This document shows, piece by piece, positions 44,295-50,962 of a DNA stretch of 64,000 nucleotides. Position 1 is the stretch's first letter, and every line of letters begins with the position of its first letter. A model generated the notes under the pieces. That model saw nothing but the letters and a program-made list of their open reading frames with translations, was not told the DNA's origin and did no database searches. Source of the stretch: Roseiarcus sp963753135 (GTDB taxonomy: Bacteria; Pseudomonadota; Alphaproteobacteria; Rhizobiales; Beijerinckiaceae); contig CAVWBA010000001.1 of the NCBI GenBank assembly GCA_963753135.1, positions 434,001 to 498,000 on the forward strand, in the 5' to 3' direction. The position numbers and the translations under genes were made by a program.

Positions 44295-45260
44295 TCAGCG
44301 TTTCCTCTCGTCCGGCCAATAGAGCCGCATCGGATTGTCGACCAGGAGCAGGTCCTGAAGATCGGCTGCGGGAGCGATATGGGGGATGATGTCGACCATG
44401 AGCCCGTCGTCGGGCATGTGGTCCTTGAGGTTGGGATGGGGCCAATCGGTGCCCCACAGCACCCGGTCCGGAAATTCCTCGACCACCTTGCGCGCGAACG
44501 GGACCACGTCGCGATAGGAGTTCCGTTCGCCGTTCAGCGCCGGCGGGCCGGAAACCGAAAGGCGCTCGGCGCCGGTCACCTTGCACCAGACGTTCTCGTA
44601 ATCGTCCATGAATTTGAGGAAGCGTGCGAATTCCGGGCCGTCGACCGGCTTCGTCACGTCCGGGCGGCCCATATGGTCCACGACGATCGTCACCGGCAGC
44701 TCGGAGAGGAATCCGGCCAGTTCGGCCAAGTCCGCCGCCTCGAAATAGACGACGATGTGCCAATCGTGCTCGACGATGCGCTCGGTGATTGCCTTGAGTT
44801 CGTCGAGCGGCGTGAAGTCGACCAGCCTTTTGATGAAATTGAATTGCACGCCACGCACGCCCGCCTCATGCAGCCGCTTCAATTCCGCATCGGTCACGTC
44901 GCGCTTGACGGTCGCGACGCCCCGCGCTCGGCCGTCGCTTGCTAGCAGGGCGTCGACCATCGCGCTGTTGTCGGCGCCGTGACAGGTCGCCTGGACGATC
45001 ACGTTGCGGTCGAAGCCGAGACGGTCGCGCAGCGCGAACAATTGCGCCTTGCTGGCGTCGCAGGGGGTGTATTTGCGCTCGGGCGCGTAAGGGAACTCAG
45101 CGCCCGGCCCGAACACATGGCAATGGGCATCGACGCTGCCGGGCGGAAGCGCAAAGCTGGGTTTGCTCGGGCCGTCGAACCAGTCGAGCCACCCCTTGGT
45201 CTTCTCGAACGGCCCGGTGACGGGCTTGCCGGCGACGTTCACGGCGCCCTCAGTCGACAT
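44295..45260 (-). CDS. ligI: 2-pyrone-4,6-dicarboxylate hydrolase
   Basis: LigI hydrolyses the lactone 2-pyrone-4,6-dicarboxylate to 4-carboxy-2-hydroxymuconate/oxalomesaconate. It is a metal-light amidohydrolase-superfamily barrel. The 321-residue protein has SVDAHCHVFGPGAEFPYAPERKYTPCDASKAQL near the N-terminus (HxH motif), IVQATCHGADNSAMVDALL, VVDHMGRPDV, and VLWGTDWPHPN with the conserved Asp. The start at 45260 overlaps the ligK end by 11 bases; ligAB follows after 3 bases. Tight packing shows a ligK-ligI-ligAB operon. Confidence 0.93.
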   Translation of the reverse strand: MSTEGAVNVAGKPVTGPFEKTKGWLDWFDGPSKPSFALPPGSVDAHCHVFGPGAEFPYAPERKYTPCDASKAQLFALRDRLGFDRNVIVQATCHGADNSAMVDALLASDGRARGVATVKRDVTDAELKRLHEAGVRGVQFNFIKRLVDFTPLDELKAITERIVEHDWHIVVYFEAADLAELAGFLSELPVTIVVDHMGRPDVTKPVDGPEFARFLKFMDDYENVWCKVTGAERLSVSGPPALNGERNSYRDVVPFARKVVEEFPDRVLWGTDWPHPNLKDHMPDDGLMVDIIPHIAPAADLQDLLLVDNPMRLYWPDERKR

Positions 45261-45936
45261 ATTTGAGCCCCGCCTTTTCGAGCGGCTCGCGCATCTTGTA
45301 CATGTCGAGACCGAGCACGCCGGCCGCAAGCTTCGCGCGCTTGTCGCCCTCGTTGGCCTCGCGGGCTTTCGCCGCTTCCGCCGTCTTTCCCGCCCATTCG
45401 GCCGGCACGACGACCACCCCGTCGTCGTCGGCGACGATCGCATCGCCGGGGTTCACCGCCGCGCCGGCGCAGACGATCGGGATATTGACCGAGCCCAGCG
45501 TCGCCTTCACCGTGCCCTTGGCGCTGACGCATTTGCTCCAGACGGGAAAACCCATCTCGGTCAGAGCCTTCACGTCGCGCACGCCCGCGTCGATGATGAG
45601 GCCCTTGGCGCCACGGGCCATGAAGCTCGTCGCCAGAAGATCGCCGAAATATCCGTCGGTGCATTCGGCGGTGATCGCGGCGACGACGATGTCGCCGGGC
45701 TCGATCTGTTCCGCGACGACATGCATCATCCAATTGTCGCCCGGGTGCAGGAGGACCGTCACCGCCGTTCCGGAGACGAGCGCGCCCGGAGAGATCGGCC
45801 GCATATAGGGCTTCATGAGGCCGAGGCGCCCCATCGCCTCGTGCACGGTCGCAACGCCATAGCGCCCGAGCGCCTCGACAGCGGCGCGGTCGGCTCGTGC
45901 GACCTTGCGTCTGACGACGCCGAGTTCGGTCATCAT
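45250..45936 (-). CDS. ligK: 4-carboxy-4-hydroxy-2-oxoadipate aldolase / oxaloacetate decarboxylase
   Basis: The terminal enzyme of the 4,5-cleavage pathway splits 4-carboxy-4-hydroxy-2-oxoadipate into pyruvate and oxaloacetate. The 228-residue protein belongs to the RraA-like class II aldolases: GVATVHEAMGRLGLM, the substrate/metal loop TAECTDGYFGDLLATSFMARGAKGLIIDAGVRD, and VWSKCVSAKGTVKATLGSVNIPIVCAGAAVNPGDAIVADDDGVVVVP. It is the first gene of the lig operon. The oxalomesaconate hydratase gene (ligJ) is not in the window. Confidence 0.92.
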   Translation of the reverse strand: MMTELGVVRRKVARADRAAVEALGRYGVATVHEAMGRLGLMKPYMRPISPGALVSGTAVTVLLHPGDNWMMHVVAEQIEPGDIVVAAITAECTDGYFGDLLATSFMARGAKGLIIDAGVRDVKALTEMGFPVWSKCVSAKGTVKATLGSVNIPIVCAGAAVNPGDAIVADDDGVVVVPAEWAGKTAEAAKAREANEGDKRAKLAAGVLGLDMYKMREPLEKAGLKYVD

Positions 45937-46193
45937 CTCTCCTCCCGTCCCCGCGCGCCGCGCCTCGCGAAGGCGTGGATCGACCCGTCGACTTCATAGT
46001 CCTGATGCCGACGCAGGCGCAACGCTAGCGGTGGGGATGCGTGAAAATCGAGCGAAACAGCGGTGTAGGACGGTGAAAATCCGACCGTATTGGGTCCTCC
46101 GCATGCATTTTGGCGTCGACAGCAAAGGGTCTGAAACTGGTCCAACGGATTGTGTGTTTGGGGCCATACGCAATTTGGCGCCGAAGCAATTCA

Positions 46194-46222
46194 TTGTGCA
46201 AAGCAGAATATCGTGCTATAGA
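46194..46222 (+). promoter_or_regulatory. Promoter of family A element, copy 2
   Basis: TTGTGC (46194-46199), 17 bases, TATAGA (46217-46222). It aligns base for base with 399-427 of copy 1 inside a conserved 40-base block, and is the better match of the two to a sigma-70 promoter. Confidence 0.55.
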
Positions 46223-46388
46223 TCTCAACTGGCAGAATCCGAGCCGCGCCTGGCTGCCGGGCTCCGGAGAGGCGAGCGAGAGGAGAGAAAGGGAAGCATG
46301 AGGCGGTCGGCCGCAACCCGAGACGCGAGTTGAGCCGGAGGGAATTTTTTTATTTTTTTTCGCCCACAACACATTGAAAAGTCTCGAA
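46223..46388 (+). ncRNA. Putative small RNA of duplicated family A, copy 2
   Basis: No protein gene fits. After the promoter come a purine-rich middle with GAGAGGCGAG (shared with copy 1), a GGGAA-plus-T-run block (46339-46360) and TGAAAAGTCTCG (46377-46388), at the same spacing as in copy 1. The 5' CTCAAC (46224-46229) can pair with GTTGAG (46327-46332) just before the T run, so the closing stem is retained although its sequence differs from copy 1. It lies upstream of, and divergent from, the ligK operon. Family unknown to me. Confidence 0.45.
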
Positions 46389-46400
46389 TCGGCCAAAGGA

Positions 46401-46460
46401 ATCCAAGCAAATCCAAGGGTTTTGCTTGGATTTCATTTGGAATTATTTGGATTTGCTTGG
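46401..46460. repeat. 10-bp unit palindrome downstream of family A copy 2
   Basis: Six 10-bp steps: ATCCAAGCAA, ATCCAAGGGT, then inverted TTTGCTTGGA, TTTCATTTGG, AATTATTTGG, ATTTGCTTGG. The arm CCAAGCAAATCCAAG (46403-46417) pairs with 46446-46460 with one mismatch, enclosing a smaller hairpin. It has the same direct-direct-inverted-inverted plan and periodicity as 601-650 but no sequence identity with it. Confidence 0.75.
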
Positions 46461-46496
46461 CGTGCGCTCGCGCCATGGTTGTATCCACGGTCCTCG

Positions 46497-46645
46497 CTCA
46501 TATGGCCGAAGGCCGGATCACGGTCCGCTCCGCAAACCACCCCGACAAGCGTCGCCAGCAGCACCTCGTCCAACGGATAGGTCACCATCCCCGCAATCCG
46601 GTGGTCCGGCACAACCCGCCTATGATCCAGGAACCCAAACGACAT
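46497..46645 (-). pseudogene. ISAs1-type transposase N-terminal remnant
   Basis: The peptide MSFGFLDHRRVVPDHRIAGMVTYPLDEVLLATLVGVVCGAD resembles the N-terminal domain of ISAs1/H-repeat transposases (pattern D-x-R...HP or YPL-x-x-x-L-x-x-x-L-x-G-x-x-x-G-A). The rest of the transposase is missing; similarity ends within about 40 bases of the family A palindrome. It is a truncated insertion-sequence relic. Confidence 0.55.
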
Positions 46646-46673
46646 GGCTCGCGCCCCATCGAATCCAACTTGG

Positions 46674-46688
46674 TTAACCCACCCTTAA
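46674..46688. promoter_or_regulatory. CtrA-type site TTAA-N7-TTAA upstream of ilvD
   Basis: TTAACCCACCCTTAA exactly matches the CtrA consensus, 118 bases before the ilvD ATG, and continues with C as in the extended consensus. Function is inferred from the motif only. Confidence 0.45.
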
Positions 46689-46805
46689 CGATTTAGGACT
46701 CCGCCCTGGAGGGAGCGCGCGCCGCCCTTGCTGGCGGCCGCGAAAAAATGCGAATATGACAATTGATTGGCGCTAGCGCCCCCTTTCCCACTCCATAGGC
46801 GACAC

Positions 46806-48647
46806 ATGCCTTCCTATCGTTCACGAACTTCGACCCATGGCCGCAACATGGCCGGCGCCCGGGGCCTTTGGCGGGCAACTGGCATGAAGGATGGCGATTT
46901 CGGCAAGCCGATCATCGCCATCGCAAATTCCTTCACCCAGTTCGTGCCCGGGCACGTGCACCTGAAGGACCTTGGCCAACTGGTGGCCCGCGAGGTCGAG
47001 GCTGCAGGCGGCGTCGCCAAGGAGTTCAACACCATCGCCGTGGACGACGGCATCGCCATGGGCCACGACGGCATGCTTTATTCGCTGCCTTCGCGCGAGC
47101 TCATCGCCGACAGCGTCGAATATATGGCCAACGCCCATTGCGCCGATGCGCTCGTGTGCATCTCGAACTGCGACAAGATCACGCCCGGCATGCTGATGGC
47201 GGCGATGCGCCTCAACATCCCGGCCGTCTTCGTCTCCGGCGGCCCGATGGAAGCGGGCAAGGTCAAGCTCTCCACGGGAGCGCGCAGCGTCGACCTCATC
47301 GACGCGATGGTCGCCGCGGCTGACTCGAAAGTCTCCGACGCTGACGTCGCGGTGATCGAGCGCTCCGCCTGCCCGACCTGCGGCTCCTGCTCGGGCATGT
47401 TCACCGCCAATTCGATGAACTGCCTCACCGAGGCGCTGGGCCTGTCGCTGCCAGGCAACGGCACGGTGGTCGCGACTCACGCCGACCGCAAGCGCCTGTT
47501 CGTCGAGGCCGGCCATCTCGTCGTCGACCTCGCGCGCCGTTGGTACGAAGAGGGCGACGAAGGCGCTCTGCCGCGCGGGATCGCAACGTTTCAGGCGTTC
47601 GAGAACGCGATCACGCTCGACATCGCCATGGGCGGCTCGACCAATACCGTCCTGCACCTGCTCGCTGCCGCGCATGAGGCGGAGGTCGACTTCACCATGG
47701 CCGACATCGACCGGCTTTCGCGGCGCGTGCCGTGCCTGTGCAAGGTCGCCCCCTCCGTGCCCAACGTGCATGTCGAGGACGTCCATCGCGCCGGCGGAGT
47801 GATGGGAATTCTGGGCGAGCTCGACCGCGCCGGCCTGCTCAATCGCGAAGTGCGGATGGTGCATGCCGAGTCGCTCGAGCACGCTTTGTCGCGCAACGAC
47901 ATCATGCGCGCGAAGAGCAAGGCGACGCGCGAATTCTTCTTGGCTGGACCCGGCGGCGTGCCGACCCAAGTCGCGTTCAGCCAGCAGGCTCGCTATCCCT
48001 CGCTCGACGAGGATCGCGCCAAGGGCGTCATCCGCGACGTCGAGCACGCCTTCTCCAAGGACGGCGGCCTCGCGGTGCTCTACGGCAACATCGCGCTCGA
48101 CGGGTCGATCGTGAAGACGGCGGGGGTCGACGCCGGCAGTCTCAAATTTCAAGGCCCGGCGCGCATCTTCGAGAGCCAGGACGACGCGGTGCAGGGGATT
48201 CTCGGCGGCAAGATCGTGGCCGGCGACGTCGTGGTCATCCGTTACGAGGGGCCGCGGGGCGGCCCGGGCATGCAGGAGATGCTCTATCCGACGAGCTATT
48301 TGAAGTCGCGCGGGCTCGGCAAGGCCTGTGCGCTCATCACCGACGGCCGCTTCTCGGGCGGCACCGCCGGCCTTTCGATCGGCCATGTCTCGCCGGAAGC
48401 CGCCGAGGGCGGCGCGATTGGCCTCGTTGAAGAAGGCGACATGATCGCAATCGACATTCCCGCCCGCTCGATCAGCCTCCTCGTCGACGAGGTGACGCTG
48501 AGCCACCGCCGGGCGGAGATGGAGCGCAAGGGCGCGAGCGCCTGGAAACCGGCCAAGCCGCGCAAGCGGGCGGTGTCAACAGCTTTGCGCGCCTACGCCG
48601 CGTTCGCGACCAGCGCAGCGCGCGGAGCGGTCCGGGAAGTGCCGTAA
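46806..48647 (+). CDS. ilvD: Dihydroxy-acid dehydratase
   Basis: IlvD is an iron-sulfur enzyme dehydrating dihydroxyisovalerate and dihydroxymethylvalerate in valine/isoleucine synthesis. The 613-residue protein starts MPSYRSRTSTHGRNMAGARGLWRATGMKDGDF and contains VDDGIAMGHDGMLYSLPSRELIADSVEYM, the cluster cysteines in CISNCDKITPGM and SACPTCGSCSGMFTANSMNCLTEALGLSLPGNGT, and the C-terminal GRFSGGTAGLSIGHVSPEA. The start at 46806 gives the standard N-terminus. It shares its strand with the downstream sensor kinase, with a gap of only 7 bases. Confidence 0.97.
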   Translation: MPSYRSRTSTHGRNMAGARGLWRATGMKDGDFGKPIIAIANSFTQFVPGHVHLKDLGQLVAREVEAAGGVAKEFNTIAVDDGIAMGHDGMLYSLPSRELIADSVEYMANAHCADALVCISNCDKITPGMLMAAMRLNIPAVFVSGGPMEAGKVKLSTGARSVDLIDAMVAAADSKVSDADVAVIERSACPTCGSCSGMFTANSMNCLTEALGLSLPGNGTVVATHADRKRLFVEAGHLVVDLARRWYEEGDEGALPRGIATFQAFENAITLDIAMGGSTNTVLHLLAAAHEAEVDFTMADIDRLSRRVPCLCKVAPSVPNVHVEDVHRAGGVMGILGELDRAGLLNREVRMVHAESLEHALSRNDIMRAKSKATREFFLAGPGGVPTQVAFSQQARYPSLDEDRAKGVIRDVEHAFSKDGGLAVLYGNIALDGSIVKTAGVDAGSLKFQGPARIFESQDDAVQGILGGKIVAGDVVVIRYEGPRGGPGMQEMLYPTSYLKSRGLGKACALITDGRFSGGTAGLSIGHVSPEAAEGGAIGLVEEGDMIAIDIPARSISLLVDEVTLSHRRAEMERKGASAWKPAKPRKRAVSTALRAYAAFATSAARGAVREVP

Positions 48648-48654
48648 GCTTTTC

Positions 48655-50040
48655 ATGTTGAAGGCGCTCAGCGCGCGCTCGATCGCTTCGCGCCTTTTTC
48701 TCTCTGCGGCGTTCTGGAGCATCCTCATCCTCGCGCTCGCGGGGTTGGGCTTAAGCGCGCTCAACAAGCAATGGAGCGAGGCCAACTTCGACGATCAGCT
48801 TGGCGTCTATCTCAAAGCGCTGGTCGCCAATGTCGCGGTTCCGAGTGAAGAGGGCAAGGCGGGCGCCCAGCAGGCAGCGATCGCGCCGCAATTCGAGCTC
48901 GCGTTCTCGGGCTGGTACTGGCAGATCACCCGCACCGACGTGAACCCGCCGGAAATCCGCGCCTCGAAGTCGCTGTTCGCGACACAATTGCCCCAGCTGG
49001 TCGCGGTGAGGAACGATCACGGCGCCATTCTGAGCGGCTACGCGGTCGGCCCGGGGGGGCATCAACTCAGGATGATCCAGCGCCAGATCGACGCCGGCGA
49101 CGATGGTCGCTTTCTGGTGCAGGTCGCCGCCAACGCCGACGTGATCCAGGCGCAGGAGCGCAGCTTCGAATTGGGGCTCGCAGCGACGTTCTGGACGCTG
49201 GCGCTCGCGCTGATCGGCTCGACCGCGCTTGCGGTTCGATTCGGCCTGCGCCCGCTGAGGGTTCTGCGTGAAGGCGTGGCCGCGATCCGCCGCGGCGAGG
49301 CCGAACATGTCGCAGGCGAGTTTCCGCAGGACGTCGCTCCGCTGGCGGCTGAGGTCAATCAGCTGATCGACGCCAACCGCGAGATCGTCGAGCGCGCGCG
49401 CACCCAGGTCGGCAACCTCGCCCACGCGCTCAAGACGCCGCTCAGCGTTTTGATGAACGAGGCTGATTCAGAGAGCGCGAGTCTGCCCGAAAAGGTGCGC
49501 GAGCAGACCGACGTCATGCGCCGGCAGGTAACGTTCTATCTCGACCGGGCCCGCGCCGCCGCCCGCGCCCGAACCTTCGGCGCGGCGACGGAAGTGAAGC
49601 CGGTGGTCGAGGGGCTCGTCCGGACTTACGAAAAACTGCACGGCGACCGGGCCTTGACCTTCGACGTCGAGATGCAGCCGGGCCTCAAGTTCCGAGGCGA
49701 GGCTCAGGATCTCACAGACCTGATTGGCAACCTGCTCGACAATGCGGGGAAATGGGCACGCGAAAAGGTGTCGATCCACGCCGAGCGCGCGGCCACGGCG
49801 GAGAACAAGGACGCCGGCCGTTTTCTGGTGGCCGAGATCGACGACGACGGCCCTGGGCTCGACAAGAGCGCGCGCGCGGCTGCGCTCGAGCGCGGCAAGC
49901 GGCTCGATGAGTCACGCCCCGGCTCCGGCCTCGGCCTCTCAATCGTCGTCGAACTCGCTTCGATCTACGGCGGCTCGCTTGAGCTCGACGAAAGTCCGCT
50001 CGGGGGTTTGCGCGCGGTCCTGCGCTTGCCATGCGTTTGA
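48655..50040 (+). CDS. Sensor histidine kinase
   Basis: A 461-residue membrane kinase. Helix 1 (LFLSAAFWSILILALAGLGLSAL), a periplasmic sensing region of about 130 residues with FELAFSGWYWQITR, and helix 2 (FWTLALALIGSTALAVRFGLRPL) come first. They are followed by a HAMP-like linker, the phospho-acceptor LAHALKTPLSVLMNEA (H-box), and the ATP-binding part DLIGNLLDNAGKWA, DDDGPGL and GSGLGLSIVVELASIYGG. The HALKTPLSV form of the H-box resembles PhoQ-type kinases. No response regulator gene is adjacent; the gene instead follows ilvD by 7 bases. Confidence 0.92.
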   Translation: MLKALSARSIASRLFLSAAFWSILILALAGLGLSALNKQWSEANFDDQLGVYLKALVANVAVPSEEGKAGAQQAAIAPQFELAFSGWYWQITRTDVNPPEIRASKSLFATQLPQLVAVRNDHGAILSGYAVGPGGHQLRMIQRQIDAGDDGRFLVQVAANADVIQAQERSFELGLAATFWTLALALIGSTALAVRFGLRPLRVLREGVAAIRRGEAEHVAGEFPQDVAPLAAEVNQLIDANREIVERARTQVGNLAHALKTPLSVLMNEADSESASLPEKVREQTDVMRRQVTFYLDRARAAARARTFGAATEVKPVVEGLVRTYEKLHGDRALTFDVEMQPGLKFRGEAQDLTDLIGNLLDNAGKWAREKVSIHAERAATAENKDAGRFLVAEIDDDGPGLDKSARAAALERGKRLDESRPGSGLGLSIVVELASIYGGSLELDESPLGGLRAVLRLPCV

Positions 50041-50068
50041 GGCCTTCGACGATCCAGATTGCTGCGGG

Positions 50069-50244
50069 TTAACGAGTCCGTTTTGAGCCTTCTCAGAGGT
50101 TTACGTCCCATTTAGCGAGTTGTTCGCCGCTCTCGGCGCCGAAGTCTTGTCCGCACTCCGGCCAAAAATACCCAAACCAGCTCATTGTTATTTCTGAAAA
50201 ACAATAACACAACGCAGCCGGCCTGACAAGAGATTGTCGATTTT
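50069..50244 (-). ncRNA. Duplicated family B element, copy 2 (putative small RNA, possible 30-codon frame)
   Basis: On the minus strand TTGTCA (50224-50229), 17 bases, TATTGT (50201-50206) is a near-consensus promoter, followed by about 125 bases ending GGCTCAAAACGGACTCGTTAAC. It aligns with 10311-10478. A frame starting MSWFGYFWPECGQDF and ending KWDVNL (50098-50190) is open for 30 codons but has no good ribosome-binding site, and its counterpart in copy 1 is interrupted. It lies between the kinase stop and the Lrp gene stop, so it is an independent transcription unit. Confidence 0.5.
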
Positions 50245-50340
50245 CAATTTCAGGCAGCGTCGGGGGCCGGGCCCGATCACCCTGCCTTTGGAAACACCGG
50301 GCGATCTCACCAATGGGCTTCCGTATCGGCGCCTGAAGCC

Positions 50341-50832
50341 TCAGCCCGGAAGACGGACCAGCACGCTCTCCGGAAGCGCAGTCTTGTATTTGACCTGCTT
50401 CAAGGCAAAGCTCGATCGGATGTTGGCGACGCCCCGCGCTTTCGTCAGCCGCTCAATGATGAAATGCTGAAGTTCGATGGTGTCGCGAACAACCACGCGC
50501 AAGAGATAGTCCGAATCGCCCGTCATCAGGTAACATTCCATCACCTCGGGAAAGCGGCTGACGGACTGCTCGAAACTCTCCAGCATCTCCTCGATCTGCT
50601 TTTCGAGCGTTACTTGGATGAAAACGCTAAGACTCGGACCCAGCTTGCTGGCGTCGAGAAGGGTCACGCGGCGTGCGATGACGCCCGCTTCCTCAAGCGC
50701 TCTGACGCGAGCAAGACAGGGCGAGGGGGACAAACCGACGCGTTCCGCGAGCGCGAGATTCGTGAGGCTGGCGTCCTCCTGGATCTCGGAGAGGATCCGA
50801 ATGTCTGTTGGATCGAGAGCCTTTTTCAGCAG
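50341..50832 (-). CDS. Lrp/AsnC-family transcriptional regulator (start unclear)
   Basis: A feast/famine regulator. The N-terminal winged helix reads LDPTDIRILSEIQEDASLTNLALAERVGLSPSPCLARVRALEEAGVI, and the C-terminal RAM domain includes SVFIQVTLEKQIEEMLESF and VMECYLMTGDSDYLLRVVV. Homology extends up to about 50817, but no ATG, GTG or TTG is in frame before the TTG at 50733, which would cut off half the helix-turn-helix. Either CTG (50832) is used or an indel hides the start. It is divergent from the 2-oxoacid dehydrogenase E1 gene, which it probably controls. Confidence 0.85.
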   Translation of the reverse strand: MLKKALDPTDIRILSEIQEDASLTNLALAERVGLSPSPCLARVRALEEAGVIARRVTLLDASKLGPSLSVFIQVTLEKQIEEMLESFEQSVSRFPEVMECYLMTGDSDYLLRVVVRDTIELQHFIIERLTKARGVANIRSSFALKQVKYKTALPESVLVRLPG

Positions 50833-50962
50833 ATTATGCCTCTAACGTGGGGTATGTCAGCATTTTGAACTGATTTTTCTGCAGATCAAGCCATCTTTGG
50901 CGCCGTATGCGGCGCGGCGAGTCTTAAGCTCAACGCAGCGCCGTTGAGAATTGGTCCCGCCC

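Noticed and set aside
46821..48506. Long minus-strand open frame (561 codons) opposite ilvD
   Set aside because: Shadow of ilvD, a textbook conserved gene; high-GC DNA leaves antisense frames open.
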